The notes beneath the pieces are model-generated. The model did not search any database. It saw only the letters and a list, made by a program, of their open reading frames with translations, and had not been told where the DNA came from. A stretch of 64,000 bases of DNA from Candidatus Methylopumilus universalis. Lineage in GTDB: Bacteria > Pseudomonadota > Gammaproteobacteria > Burkholderiales > Methylophilaceae. The position numbers and the translations under genes are program-made. Each line of letters opens with the position of its first letter. Position 1 is the first letter of the stretch. This document shows positions 1-10,851 of the stretch, piece after piece. The stretch is from NCBI RefSeq assembly GCF_006365315.1, contig NZ_CP040968.1, positions 372,001 through 436,000 of the forward strand. Reading direction: 5' to 3'.

Positions 1-1215
<1,215 letters not shown>

Positions 1216-1218
1216 GAT

Positions 1219-2046
1219 TTAAATACCTCTAAGTAACTCGTTAATACCTACCTTGCCAAGCGTTTTTTCATCTACCTTTTTTACAATCACTGCACAATAA
1301 AGACTATAAGAGCCATCTTTTGAAGGGAGGTTTCCTGAGACTACAACAGAGCCTTTAGGAATGCGACCGTATGTCACTTCGCCTGTTTCGCGATCATAGA
1401 TCTTAGTTGATTGGCCAATATAAACACCCATAGAAATAACCGCATTATCTTCAACCACAACACCTTCGACCACTTCTGATCGGGCGCCAATAAAACAATT
1501 ATCGCCAATTATAGTTGGACCTGCTTGAATGGGCTCTAATACTCCACCAATACCAACTCCGCCTGAGAGGTGAACGTTTTTCCCAATTTGCGCACATGAT
1601 CCAACGGTGGCCCATGTATCAACCATCGTACCTTCATCTACATAAGCACCGATATTGACATAAGAAGGCATAAGCACAACATTTTTACCAATAAACGAAC
1701 CGCGTCTTGCAATGGCGTTAGGCACAACACGATAGCCACCTGCTTTAAAATCTTCATCTGTGAAGTTCGCAAATTTTGAATGTACTTTATCAAAGTAATT
1801 TGTATAACCACTTTTCATAACTTCGTTATCGTAGAGTCTAAAAGAGAGAAGCACCGCTTTTTTAATCCATTGATGCGTTTCCCATTCTTGGGAGTCTTTA
1901 ATGCGTGTTGCAACGCGAAGCGATCCATTATTTAGGTTGTTGAGGACTTCATCCACAGCATCTTTAATTTCTTTTGGCGCATTTTTTGGATTGATTTCAG
2001 CTCTTATTTCAAAAGCATTTTCGATAATTGATTTTAATTGGTCCAT
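1219..2046 (-). CDS. dapD: 2,3,4,5-tetrahydropyridine-2,6-dicarboxylate N-succinyltransferase
   Basis: Transfers succinate from succinyl-CoA to tetrahydrodipicolinate in lysine/meso-DAP synthesis. The 275-residue length matches the family (274 in E. coli). Residues about 105-235 form a left-handed hexapeptide-repeat helix, with runs such as [18 protein letters not shown] and [20 protein letters not shown]; the [15 protein letters not shown] stretch is characteristic of DapD. It precedes the Spx-like gene and dapE in a compact minus-strand run, so acylation and deacylation of the same pathway are encoded together. Confidence 0.96.
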   Translation of the reverse strand: MDQLKSIIENAFEIRAEINPKNAPKEIKDAVDEVLNNLNNGSLRVATRIKDSQEWETHQWIKKAVLLSFRLYDNEVMKSGYTNYFDKVHSKFANFTDEDFKAGGYRVVPNAIARRGSFIGKNVVLMPSYVNIGAYVDEGTMVDTWATVGSCAQIGKNVHLSGGVGIGGVLEPIQAGPTIIGDNCFIGARSEVVEGVVVEDNAVISMGVYIGQSTKIYDRETGEVTYGRIPKGSVVVSGNLPSKDGSYSLYCAVIVKKVDEKTLGKVGINELLRGI

Positions 2047-2097
2047 GAGAGTATTTATTTTAGTTAAAACAGTATTTTACATTAAAGTCTAATGTAA

Positions 2098-2913
2098 TTA
2101 GCGTGGTCGGTTTGATTCGTATAAAGGTTTTAATTGATATGCAAGCTCGGTGAGATCTCTAATACGGTTATCGTCCGATGGGTGAGTGCTTAGAAATTCA
2201 GGTGGTTTTTTTGTATTTTGTTGTTTCATTTTTTCCCATAAGGTCACTGCCGCAAAAGGATTAAAGCCAGATCTTGCAGAAAGCTCAAGACCAATAGCGT
2301 CTGCCTCTCTTTCTTGTGTGCGACTATTAGGGAGAGCAAAAAATAGGGTAGCGCCTAATGAAGCTGCTTGCATCGTTGCATTAGCTCTATTTCGACTGGA
2401 TGTATTAGAAATGTAAGCTGCAAATCCAATTAAACCAAACTGCTGAATGGCGGCCGTCGACATTCTTTCTCGCCCGTGTTCGCGAAGTGCGTGAGAGATT
2501 TCATGACCTATCACAGCTGCTAATTCATCATCTGTTGCTTTGAGCTTTCGAATGAGGCCTGAGTAAACCATGATTTTTCCTCCAGGCATACAATAAGCAT
2601 TTACTTCGTCACTATCTTCAACATTTATTTCCCATGCCCATTGACTCGCTTCAGGTTTAAAATAATTTGTATTGGCAATGAGTCTGTTGCTAATTTTTTT
2701 GACGCGCTTAACTTGGAAAGGATCGACATTGAGTTTATTTTTTTTGCTCGCTGCTTCAAGTGCGCCTCGGTAGCTATCACTTGCTATTCCTGCCACCATA
2801 GATTGCGGCATAAGTAACAGTTGTTTCCTATCGACACCTGATTGATTTTTTAGAGTTGTTGAAGCACAACCCAAGGTAAGAAAGGCTAATAAAAATAAAA
2901 TGCTATATTTCAT
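2098..2913 (-). CDS. M48-family periplasmic metalloprotease, lipoprotein
   Basis: A 271-residue protein with a lipoprotein signal (LTLGC, lipidated Cys16) and a zinc-protease core: HEISH at residues 137-141 supplies two His ligands and the general base, and Glu203 in EREADAIG is the likely third ligand. The family (LoiP/YcaL/BepA-like) acts in outer-membrane protein quality control; this copy lacks the long TPR tail of BepA, so it is closer to LoiP/YcaL in build. It starts two bases after the kup stop, so it is probably co-transcribed with it. The exact orthologue cannot be named from sequence alone. Confidence 0.85.
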   Translation of the reverse strand: MKYSILFLLAFLTLGCASTTLKNQSGVDRKQLLLMPQSMVAGIASDSYRGALEAASKKNKLNVDPFQVKRVKKISNRLIANTNYFKPEASQWAWEINVEDSDEVNAYCMPGGKIMVYSGLIRKLKATDDELAAVIGHEISHALREHGRERMSTAAIQQFGLIGFAAYISNTSSRNRANATMQAASLGATLFFALPNSRTQEREADAIGLELSARSGFNPFAAVTLWEKMKQQNTKKPPEFLSTHPSDDNRIRDLTELAYQLKPLYESNRPR

Positions 2914-2915
2914 TC

Positions 2916-4796
2916 TTAAAATAATACTTGGCTTCCTAACTCAACCACGCGGTTGGGAGGTAATTTAAATTGATTGGTAATTGTTTCTGCACTTCTAAAT
3001 AAACCTATAAACAATTTCTTTCTCCAATAGTTCATATTCTCTTTTGGTGTTGCCAATAAAATTTCCTTACCAATAAAGTAAGAGCTATTCATTGGGTCAA
3101 TATTGATACCATTTTTAGCATGCAGGGCAAGGTCTTTGGGTAAGTCAGGCTCATCTTTAAATCCATATTTCACAGTAACTTTATAAAAGTTGTGAGGTAA
3201 TTTTTCAACAGTAACAAGATCTTTTGTAAGTGAATGAGGGTAATCCATAAACATCACAGTCAGAATAATAACTTTTTCATGGATAACTTTGTTGTGCTTG
3301 AGATTATGAAGCAGGGCATGAGGCACACCATCTGGATTAGGCGTTAAGAATATTGCTGTACCTTCCACCCGAGGTGGAGGGTTCGTGCCCATGGAAGTAA
3401 TAAATGAATTAATTTCAATAGCCTCACCTTTAAGTATTTTGTACAGAAGTGCACGCCCCTTTTTCCAAGTCGTCATTAAAATAAAAATAACAGTGCCAAT
3501 TAAAATTGGGAACCAGCCGCCATCAGGTATTTTTAAAATATTTGCACTAAAGAATGCAAGATCGATTATTAAAAAGATTGCCATGAAAATAACTGTTTTT
3601 ATGGAATTCCATTTCCATACTTCATAGAACACAAAGCTTGCGAGAAGTGTCGAGATCACCATGTCACCCGTAACTGCAATACCATAAGCCCCTGCAAGAT
3701 TACCTGAGCTTTTGAAGGTTACTACTAAAGCCATAACTGCAATCATTAAGAGCCAATTAATTCTTGGTAGATAAATTTGCCCTTCTTGATTTTCAGAAGT
3801 ATGTTCGACATGCATTCTTGGCAGAAATCCTAAGAGAAGCGCTTGTCTTGAGACTGAAAAAGCGCCTGTAATGACAGCTTGTGATGCAATGATTGCTGCA
3901 AGCGTTGCTAAAATAATAAGAGGTATGACAAGAAATTCAGGCGCCATGAGATAAAAGGGATTTTTAATATTCTCAGGGTTGCTAATAATTAATGCGCCTT
4001 GGCCAAAGTAATTTAATGTAAGCGCTGGAAGTACAAAAATAAACCATGCCAGTCTAATGGGCTGCCGACCAAAATGCCCCATATCTGCATAAAGTGCCTC
4101 AGCGCCTGTGACTGATAAAACGACCGCGCCTAATGCTACGAATGCCACCATGGGTGCTAGCTGAAAGAAATGAAATGCATACAATGGATTAATAGCTTCT
4201 AGAACATGTGGCTCCTGAGCGATATTGATGATCCCTAATAGTGCAAGCGTTAAGAACCAAAAAAACATAATTGGCCCAAAGAAGGCACCCACAACATTCG
4301 TCCCTTTGCTTTGTGCATAAAATAAAATAAATAACACTGCAAGAGTAATAGGAATAATAAGATAACTTAAAGAGGGCGCTACAACTTCAAGACCTTCGAT
4401 CGCAGATAAAACAGAAATTGCAGGGGTAATCATTCCGTCTGCATAAAACATGCATGCCCCAAGAATACCTAAAATCACAATTAAATTTCTTTTATTGCCA
4501 CTGGGTGCATTTTTATTAGCAAGAGAGAGTAGAGCCATAATGCCTCCTTCACCTCTATTGTCAGCACGCATAATAAAGGCAACATATTTAACTGACACAA
4601 TCATAATGAGTGACCAGAAAATAAGAGACAGTATGCCGAGGACGTTAAACTGGGTGAGCTCGACAGGATGTTTGCTGAGAGAAAAAACTTCTTTCATGGT
4701 GTATAGCGGGCTTGTACCAATATCACCAAATACAACACCTAATGCTGAAAGTGAAAGTGTAGCTAGAGAAACCTTGTGATTTTTTTTATCTTCCAT
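2916..4796 (-). CDS. kup: Low-affinity potassium transport protein Kup
   Basis: Potassium/proton symporter of the KUP/HAK/KT family in the inner membrane. At 626 residues it has the usual bacterial length. The N-terminus carries the family signature GVVFGDIGTSPLYTMKEVF, followed by about a dozen hydrophobic segments up to residue 440 and a soluble C-terminal domain of about 180 residues. It sits between xseA and the M48 protease on the same strand with short gaps. Nothing in the sequence suggests a defect. Confidence 0.95.
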   Translation of the reverse strand: MEDKKNHKVSLATLSLSALGVVFGDIGTSPLYTMKEVFSLSKHPVELTQFNVLGILSLIFWSLIMIVSVKYVAFIMRADNRGEGGIMALLSLANKNAPSGNKRNLIVILGILGACMFYADGMITPAISVLSAIEGLEVVAPSLSYLIIPITLAVLFILFYAQSKGTNVVGAFFGPIMFFWFLTLALLGIINIAQEPHVLEAINPLYAFHFFQLAPMVAFVALGAVVLSVTGAEALYADMGHFGRQPIRLAWFIFVLPALTLNYFGQGALIISNPENIKNPFYLMAPEFLVIPLIILATLAAIIASQAVITGAFSVSRQALLLGFLPRMHVEHTSENQEGQIYLPRINWLLMIAVMALVVTFKSSGNLAGAYGIAVTGDMVISTLLASFVFYEVWKWNSIKTVIFMAIFLIIDLAFFSANILKIPDGGWFPILIGTVIFILMTTWKKGRALLYKILKGEAIEINSFITSMGTNPPPRVEGTAIFLTPNPDGVPHALLHNLKHNKVIHEKVIILTVMFMDYPHSLTKDLVTVEKLPHNFYKVTVKYGFKDEPDLPKDLALHAKNGINIDPMNSSYFIGKEILLATPKENMNYWRKKLFIGLFRSAETITNQFKLPPNRVVELGSQVLF

Positions 4797-4828
4797 GTGT
4801 GCGTCAGTTTTTTTAAATCAATCTAAAA

Positions 4829-6058
4829 TTATTGATCTTTGAGGTCTGAAATATTTGCGTCAGCTTGCCCATGGTTTAGTTGAATATGAATTTTATCATC
4901 AAGCTTTAACTGGGCTACATTATTTATAATCTGGCCATCCACATTCGTAATAATGGAATAGCCTCTTGATAAAACAGCATGAGGGCTTAAGTGATCCAAA
5001 TTTAACTTTAATTTATCGATGTGCAAACGATATTGGATCACAGCATTTCTCATGCTTTGATTAATCCTTTGTATATATTGATGAATCTGTTCTTTTTGTC
5101 TTTGAATCTGTTGGTGAGGCGATACAAGACGTTTTTCTAGATAATCAATTTTCTGCATCACTTCTCGAATAAGAACTGCCATGACTTTATTTAATTGGTT
5201 TTTATAAATCTGAATTGTTTTAATAAGTTCGACAGTATGGCTGGTAACGAGCTCAGCAGCACCTGTCGGCGTGGGGGCTCTTAAATCAGAAACAAAATCA
5301 GCTATCGTTGTATCAGTTTCATGTCCAACACCTGTAATTGTAGGTATTTTTGATGCAACAATCGCACGCGCTACGATTTCCTCATTAAAGGCCCATAAGT
5401 CTTCAATCGAACCTCCACCGCGTGCCAAGATCAGTACATCACATTCTTTTCTTAAATTTGCAGTTTCAATGGCTTTCACAATTGCGAGAGGTGCTTCTTT
5501 ACCCTGAACGAGACTAGGATAAATAATGACCGGAATATGAGGACTTCGTCTTTTAAGTGTAATTAAAATATCTTCGATCGCAGCCCCTGTGGGTGAGGTA
5601 ATGACCCCAATGGATTGAGGAAATTGAGGTATAGATTTCTTGCGCGAATCCTCAAAAAGACCTTCTTTGAGCAGTTTTTCTTTTAATTGATTGAAGGCTT
5701 CTGATAAAAGCCCCGCACCTGCTTGTCTAATTGACTCAATATTGAGTTGATATTCGCCCCGCGCCTCATATAAACCGATAAAACATTTTGCTTCAATTTT
5801 TTCGCCATTTTTGGGTGTCCAATCCATGGCCATATTTTTATTTTTAAACATGGTGCAACGGACTTGAGCTTCATCATCTTTAAGGGAAAAGTACCAGTGC
5901 CCTGAAGATGCACTTATGAAATTAGAGATTTCACCCGAAATCCAAAATGAGGGAAAGCTTTGCTCAAGGAGCTCCCTTACAAGACGGTTAATTTCTTTAA
6001 CAGAAAAAACCCTTGCTTCGTTAGGTTTGGTGGTATTTATTGGCGTTGAATTAATCAA
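4829..6058 (-). CDS. xseA: Exodeoxyribonuclease VII large subunit
   Basis: Large subunit of exonuclease VII, which degrades single-stranded DNA from both ends and works with XseB (not in this window). The 409 residues show an N-terminal OB fold (about 18-110, FWISGEISNF...GHWYFSLKD), the catalytic core with TSPTGAAIEDI and RGGGSIEDLWAFNEE, and a long helical region (about 270-370) expected to form the coiled-coil arm. It is first in a minus-strand run with kup and the M48 gene and is divergent from dsbB, with a 64-base gap that must hold both promoters. Confidence 0.95.
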   Translation of the reverse strand: MINSTPINTTKPNEARVFSVKEINRLVRELLEQSFPSFWISGEISNFISASSGHWYFSLKDDEAQVRCTMFKNKNMAMDWTPKNGEKIEAKCFIGLYEARGEYQLNIESIRQAGAGLLSEAFNQLKEKLLKEGLFEDSRKKSIPQFPQSIGVITSPTGAAIEDILITLKRRSPHIPVIIYPSLVQGKEAPLAIVKAIETANLRKECDVLILARGGGSIEDLWAFNEEIVARAIVASKIPTITGVGHETDTTIADFVSDLRAPTPTGAAELVTSHTVELIKTIQIYKNQLNKVMAVLIREVMQKIDYLEKRLVSPHQQIQRQKEQIHQYIQRINQSMRNAVIQYRLHIDKLKLNLDHLSPHAVLSRGYSIITNVDGQIINNVAQLKLDDKIHIQLNHGQADANISDLKDQ

Positions 6059-6122
6059 ACTAGAAGGATATCCGTTACAATTATCTTCATTATAGAGTTA
6101 ATGAATAACTAAAGAGCTTTAA

Positions 6123-6623
6123 TTGAAGAAATTTTTTTTATCACATAGACAAGCCCACTTAACTGCTTTTGTTGCTGCTTATTTTTTAGTTGCTTTAGCA
6201 GTTTTTATCCAAAAAAAATTCAACCTCGAACCATGCCCTTTATGTGTGACCCAGCGAATTATTTTTATGGTCCTTGGGTTACTTTTTTTAATCAACGCCT
6301 TCATTAAACCTACATATTTAATTAAAAAGTTATCTTTAGTCGTTTTATCTATAACTTCAATCACGGGCATGGTATTTTCTTTTAAACATATATTGATTCA
6401 ATCAAAAGCTATTCAGGTGCCAAATGAATGCGGTGTTGATCTAAATTATATGTTTGAAAATTTTCCATTCTCAAAAGCTTTGAATTTACTTTTTAAAGGA
6501 ACAGGCGACTGCTCACATATTGATTGGACTTTGTTAGGCCTTACGCTTCCTGAATTAGCTTTAATTGGATTCGTATCATTTTTTATCTATACCGTTTTTT
6601 TATTTCGGATGAATTTAAAGTAA
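6123..6623 (+). CDS. dsbB: Disulfide bond formation protein B
   Basis: Inner-membrane quinone reductase that reoxidises DsbA. The 166-residue protein has four hydrophobic segments, the first periplasmic pair CPLC (Cys38, Cys41) after the first helix, and the second loop pair Cys103 (PNECGVD) and Cys130 (GDCSHIDW), all as required for electron passage to quinone. The start is a TTG at 6123; no in-frame ATG is nearby and the N-terminus aligns with family expectations. It overlaps cysM by one base (TAATG), so the two are translationally coupled. Confidence 0.93.
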   Translation: MKKFFLSHRQAHLTAFVAAYFLVALAVFIQKKFNLEPCPLCVTQRIIFMVLGLLFLINAFIKPTYLIKKLSLVVLSITSITGMVFSFKHILIQSKAIQVPNECGVDLNYMFENFPFSKALNLLFKGTGDCSHIDWTLLGLTLPELALIGFVSFFIYTVFLFRMNLK

Positions 6624-7504
6624 TGCAATTAGAAGATTTTATTGGAAATACACCACTCGTCGCTTTGCAGCGGATGCACGGAAATTCAAGCAGTGCTATC
6701 CACTTAAAGTTAGAAGGGAATAATCCCGCCGGCTCAGTCAAGGACAGGGCGGCATTCTCTATGATTCACAATGCTGAATTACGAGGTGAGATTAAACCTG
6801 GTGACACCCTCATTGAAGCGACATCTGGCAATACAGGTATAGCGCTTGCCATGGTGGCTGCAATGAAAGGTTACAAAATAATTCTGGTCATGCCAGAAAA
6901 TCAAACCATCGAAAGACGGCAAACCATGAAAGCATTCGGCGCAGAATTTATTCTGACTTCAAAAGAAGGCAGTATGGAGCTTGCTAGAGATACTGCATTA
7001 AAAATGCAAAAAGAAGGTAAGGGTTTTGTGTTGGATCAATTCAGCAATCTTGATAATCCTAAAGCGCATTATGAGACTACAGGTCCTGAAATTTGGAAAG
7101 ACACAAAGGGTCGTATCACACACTTTATTGCGAGCATGGGAACCACAGGTACGATTGTAGGCACTTCGCAATTCTTAAAAGAAAAAAATAAAAATATTCA
7201 AATTATTGGTGTGCAGCCAGAAGAGGGTGCTCAGATTCCAGGTATACGTAAATGGCCGGAAGCCTATTTGCCGAAAATATACAGCGCAAAAAATATTGAT
7301 CGCATTGAATACGTTTCTCAACAACATGCAGAAGAGACTGCGAGACGCCTTGCAAAAGAAGAAGGTATTTTTTCTGGGGCATCGACAGGTGGAGGACTTT
7401 ATATAGCACTTCAAATCGCAAAAGCAAATAAAGATGCCGTCATTGTTTCTATTGCATGCGATCGCGGTGACCGTTATTTATCTTCTAATTTATTTTTGAG
7501 TTAA
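6623..7504 (+). CDS. cysM: Cysteine synthase B (O-acetylserine sulfhydrylase)
   Basis: PLP enzyme that makes cysteine from O-acetylserine and sulfide or thiosulfate. Residues 36-42 (AGSVKDR) include the PLP lysine Lys40; TSGNTGIAL near residue 68 binds the substrate carboxylate, and a glycine-rich loop TGTTGTIVG binds the PLP phosphate. The 293-residue length and the EGNNPAGSVKDR wording fit CysM better than CysK. It overlaps dsbB by one base and precedes the PolB-like exonuclease closely, so they probably share a transcript. Confidence 0.93.
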   Translation: MQLEDFIGNTPLVALQRMHGNSSSAIHLKLEGNNPAGSVKDRAAFSMIHNAELRGEIKPGDTLIEATSGNTGIALAMVAAMKGYKIILVMPENQTIERRQTMKAFGAEFILTSKEGSMELARDTALKMQKEGKGFVLDQFSNLDNPKAHYETTGPEIWKDTKGRITHFIASMGTTGTIVGTSQFLKEKNKNIQIIGVQPEEGAQIPGIRKWPEAYLPKIYSAKNIDRIEYVSQQHAEETARRLAKEEGIFSGASTGGGLYIALQIAKANKDAVIVSIACDRGDRYLSSNLFLS

Positions 7505-7508
7505 TACA

Positions 7509-8285
7509 TTGGTCCCTATTTTAGTTTTTGATATTGAAACCATTCCTGATATTCAAGGCATTAGATCTTTATACGCCTTAGATAAAAATTTATCTGATGA
7601 TGATGTCGTCAATGTAGCTACTTACAAAAGAAGACAAAAAAATGGCTCTGATTTCCTGCAGCATCATCTTCAAAAAATTGTAGCTATATCGTGTGTCCTT
7701 CGAGAAAAAGACCAGTTAAAGATTTGGACGCTTGGAGAGATTGATGATCCTGAAGAAGAAGTCATCCAACGTTTTTTTGATGGCGTTGATAAATATACAC
7801 CCACCCTTGTATCCTGGAATGGCTCAGGGTTTGATCTTCCTGTATTAAATTATAGGGCGTTAATGCATGGCATTAATGCATCCAAGTATCTAGACATGGG
7901 TGAAATAGATAAAGATTTTAAATGGAATAATTATTTAAGCCGGTATCACACACGCCATACGGATTTAATGGAATTTTTAGCCATGTTTCAAGGTAAAAAT
8001 AACGCGCCCCTAGATGATATTGCAAAGCTGTGTGGCTTCCCGGGTAAGCTAGGTATGGATGGCGGTAAAGTTTGGGACACTTACAGGCAAGGAGATATTC
8101 AGTCGATCAGAGATTATTGTGAAACGGATGTCGCCAATACTTATCTTGTATATCTTAAATTTCAATTGATCAGAGGCCATCTCAACCAAAATGAATATGA
8201 ATCTGAAATTAATTTAATTAAAAATACCATTCAAGAATATCAAAAAGATTATTGGGATGAATTTTTGTCCGCTTGGAAATCATAA
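7509..8285 (+). CDS. Predicted 3'-5' exonuclease related to the PolB exonuclease domain
   Basis: A 258-residue DnaQ-fold (DEDD) nuclease without a polymerase domain. The ExoI motif FDIETIPD (Asp8, Glu10), the ExoII-like SWNGSGFDLPVLNYRA and the ExoIII-like YCETDVANTYLVY give the expected acidic residues. Family members are annotated as PolB-like exonucleases of unknown physiological role; it does not look like RNase D or DnaQ. The start is TTG at 7509, four bases after cysM. The end overlaps the longest reading frame of rlmD, but not the rlmD start chosen here. Confidence 0.88.
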   Translation: MVPILVFDIETIPDIQGIRSLYALDKNLSDDDVVNVATYKRRQKNGSDFLQHHLQKIVAISCVLREKDQLKIWTLGEIDDPEEEVIQRFFDGVDKYTPTLVSWNGSGFDLPVLNYRALMHGINASKYLDMGEIDKDFKWNNYLSRYHTRHTDLMEFLAMFQGKNNAPLDDIAKLCGFPGKLGMDGGKVWDTYRQGDIQSIRDYCETDVANTYLVYLKFQLIRGHLNQNEYESEINLIKNTIQEYQKDYWDEFLSAWKS

Positions 8286-8295
8286 GCATTTCTCA

Positions 8296-9633
8296 ATGCA
8301 AGACGACATTAAACCTAAAAAAAAATTATTACTCGCCACAATAGAAAATATTGATCAAGAGGGTAGGGGTGTTACCCATATTGATGGTAAAGCTATTTTT
8401 GTGGAGGGTGCTCTTCAGGGCGAGCTTGTCGAATTCGAGTCTTATGTTAAAAAGCCAAGTTACGAAATTGCCTTTACAGAAAGAGTGATTCGGCAATCTA
8501 ATTTAAGAGTTAAGCCCAAATGCGAACACTTTAATCGTTGTGGCGGTTGCTCTATGCAGCATTTTGAGTTCCAAGCTCAAATTGCAGCTAAGCAAAGAGT
8601 CTTTGAAAATACATTATCCCGCATTGGTAAAGTTAAAACTGAAACAATACTCACGCCTCTTGCAGGACCCTCATGGCATTACCGATATAAAGGTCGCTTA
8701 AGGGTTAAGTTTGTTGTTAAGAAAAATAAAGCGCTTGTGGGGTTCAATGAAAAAAGGACACATTTCATTGCTGATATTTCTAGTTGTGAAGTATTGCCTC
8801 AAACTCTTTCCGATATTTTGCCTCCACTTCAAGACTTAATAACTCAGCTTTCGATTAAAGATAAGATTCCTCAAATCGAATTTGCTGCCGACCAAAACCA
8901 TTTAGTACTCGTATTAAGAATACTAGACGCATTAAATACGAATGATGAGTTGCTCTTAAATACATTTTCATCTCAACACCCGGTGCAATTTTGGACCCAA
9001 TCCAAAGGGCCTGATACGATAAAGCCTTTATCGCCGAGAGATGACGTTAAACTTTCTTATGCATTAAAAGAATTTGGGTTGCGATTTAGTTTTATGCCTT
9101 ACGACTTCACGCAAATTAACCCCTTCATTAATCAAGTGTTAGTTAGAAGGGCAATGAGTTTATTAAAGCCTTCAAAAGATGATCGTATTTTCGATTTTTT
9201 TTGTGGTTTAGGAAATTTCACATTACCTATAGCAACAAGTGGCGCAAAAGTTATGGGTATCGAAGGATCCGCATCGCTTATAGAAAGAGCAAAGCAATGC
9301 CGAGATGAAAATCACTTAAACGATTTTGTTGAATACCAATGTATGAATTTATTCGAAATCACTAAAGAATCCTTATTAAAGTTAGGTCACGCAAATAAAT
9401 GGCTCATTGACCCGCCACGAGACGGCGCATTTCAATTGGTCCAACTGATTGATAATGACATTCAGCCATCAGTCATTGTTTATGTATCTTGCAATCCAGC
9501 GACGCTAGCAAGAGATGCTCAAATATTAGTGCATGAGAAGGGTTACAAATTAGATAAAGCTGGTATTGTAAATATGTTTCCCCATACTTCACATGTTGAA
9601 TCTATTGCATTATTTGTAAAGACGGAATCTTAA
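8296..9633 (+). CDS. rlmD: 23S rRNA (uracil-1939-C5)-methyltransferase
   Basis: SAM-dependent TRAM/RumA-type enzyme that forms 5-methyluridine in 23S rRNA. With the ATG at 8296 the protein has 445 residues: a TRAM domain (about 10-68), an FeS cluster with Cys76, Cys82, Cys85 and probably Cys164, and a Rossmann methyltransferase domain with DFFCGLGNFTLPIA, IDPPRDGA and the catalytic-loop cysteine in YVSCNPATLARD. The frame is open from 8257, but starting there would add 13 atypical residues and overlap the exonuclease gene by 29 bases; 8296 is preferred. Confidence 0.93.
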   Translation: MQDDIKPKKKLLLATIENIDQEGRGVTHIDGKAIFVEGALQGELVEFESYVKKPSYEIAFTERVIRQSNLRVKPKCEHFNRCGGCSMQHFEFQAQIAAKQRVFENTLSRIGKVKTETILTPLAGPSWHYRYKGRLRVKFVVKKNKALVGFNEKRTHFIADISSCEVLPQTLSDILPPLQDLITQLSIKDKIPQIEFAADQNHLVLVLRILDALNTNDELLLNTFSSQHPVQFWTQSKGPDTIKPLSPRDDVKLSYALKEFGLRFSFMPYDFTQINPFINQVLVRRAMSLLKPSKDDRIFDFFCGLGNFTLPIATSGAKVMGIEGSASLIERAKQCRDENHLNDFVEYQCMNLFEITKESLLKLGHANKWLIDPPRDGAFQLVQLIDNDIQPSVIVYVSCNPATLARDAQILVHEKGYKLDKAGIVNMFPHTSHVESIALFVKTES

Positions 9634-9646
9634 AAATCATTTAACT

Positions 9647-10129
9647 ATGCATATTAAAATTTCAATTGCAGAACAGAAGCTTCATTTATATCGCGACGAT
9701 AATCTGTGGGTAAAATCTTTTGTGATATCCACAGCCGAAAAAGGCACAGGTCAAAATAAAGGTAGTTTTTGTACACCATTAGGCCAACATATCGTTCGCG
9801 CAAAAATTGGTCAAGGCGCACCTCTTTATGCTCAGTTTGCAGCTCGAAGACTTACAGGAAAAATATGGGATCCATCGATGTCAGCAAATAACACGAAAGA
9901 AGATTGGATTTTAACGCGCATCCTTTGGCTCTCAGGTCTCGAGATTGGATTTAATCGCCTAGGCAATCAAGATACGATGCAGCGTTTTATTTACATTCAT
10001 GGGACTAATGATTTATCACGCCTAGGTATGCCCGTGTCACATGGATGCATTCGCATGGATAACCAAGACATCATTGATTTGTTTGAAGAGATTAATATAG
10101 GTGATCATGTATTGATCAATGAAATCTAA
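9647..10129 (+). CDS. L,D-transpeptidase (YkuD domain) without a signal peptide
   Basis: A 160-residue YkuD-domain protein with the catalytic HGT (118-120) and SHGCIRM (131-137, nucleophile Cys134) motifs. Such enzymes form 3-3 peptidoglycan cross-links or attach lipoproteins, and some cytoplasmic relatives cleave or exchange peptides. No signal sequence is seen: the first residues already form strand 1 of the domain, and the frame has no room for an extension because rlmD ends 13 bases upstream. It therefore either acts in the cytoplasm or is exported by an unseen route. It is followed by yhhQ after two bases. Confidence 0.87.
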   Translation: MHIKISIAEQKLHLYRDDNLWVKSFVISTAEKGTGQNKGSFCTPLGQHIVRAKIGQGAPLYAQFAARRLTGKIWDPSMSANNTKEDWILTRILWLSGLEIGFNRLGNQDTMQRFIYIHGTNDLSRLGMPVSHGCIRMDNQDIIDLFEEINIGDHVLINEI

Positions 10130-10131
10130 AT

Positions 10132-10830
10132 ATGTTTAAAAACCAATACCGATATTACGATCTTGTCATGGCAGCATTTGTGACTGTATTGATCACTTCA
10201 AACTTAATTGGACCTGCAAAAATTTCTCAATTAGAGGTTCCATTTTTTGGACTTCTTACCTTCGGTGCCGGAGTTTTATTTTTCCCTATCTCATTTATTT
10301 TTGGCGATATCTTAACTGAGGTTTATGGTTATGCCGCTTCAAGAAGAGTGATATGGGCAGGATTTGTCGCACTTGCTTTTGCATCTTTCATGGCTTGGAT
10401 GATTGTAGCACTTCCACCAGCACCCTATTGGCACAATCAAGAAGCATATGAAATTGCATTTGGCTCTGCCTGGCGAGTTTCATTAGCGAGTTTGATTGCT
10501 TTTGCCGCTGGCGAGTTTGTAAACTCTTTTGTTATGGCAAAAATGAAAATTATGACAAAAGGAAAATATTTGTGGAGCCGCACGATCGGATCGACTGTTG
10601 CAGGGGAAGCGATTGATTCTATTTTATTCTATCCATTAGCTTTTTATAATAGTGGCGTGATTCCAAATGACAAGCTCATCCTTGTTGTGATTGCGCAGTT
10701 CATTGCTAAAACATCGATAGAAATTCTATTTACGCCAGCAATTTATAAGATTATCGCTTTCTTAAAAAAGAAAGAAAATCTAGATCATTTCGATACACAC
10801 ACCAATTTCAATCCTTTTATTTTTAAATAA
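10132..10830 (+). CDS. yhhQ: Queuosine precursor transporter (YhhQ/VUT family)
   Basis: A 232-residue inner-membrane protein with about six hydrophobic helices. The segment FGDILTEVYGYAASRRVIW is the hallmark of the YhhQ/DUF165 family, which takes up the 7-deazaguanine precursors of tRNA queuosine. It follows the L,D-transpeptidase gene by two bases and is followed by nagZ after 21 bases, so it is probably part of the same transcript. The substrate is assigned from the family only. Confidence 0.88.
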   Translation: MFKNQYRYYDLVMAAFVTVLITSNLIGPAKISQLEVPFFGLLTFGAGVLFFPISFIFGDILTEVYGYAASRRVIWAGFVALAFASFMAWMIVALPPAPYWHNQEAYEIAFGSAWRVSLASLIAFAAGEFVNSFVMAKMKIMTKGKYLWSRTIGSTVAGEAIDSILFYPLAFYNSGVIPNDKLILVVIAQFIAKTSIEILFTPAIYKIIAFLKKKENLDHFDTHTNFNPFIFK

Positions 10831-10851
10831 TATGAACGTGATGCAATCAAA

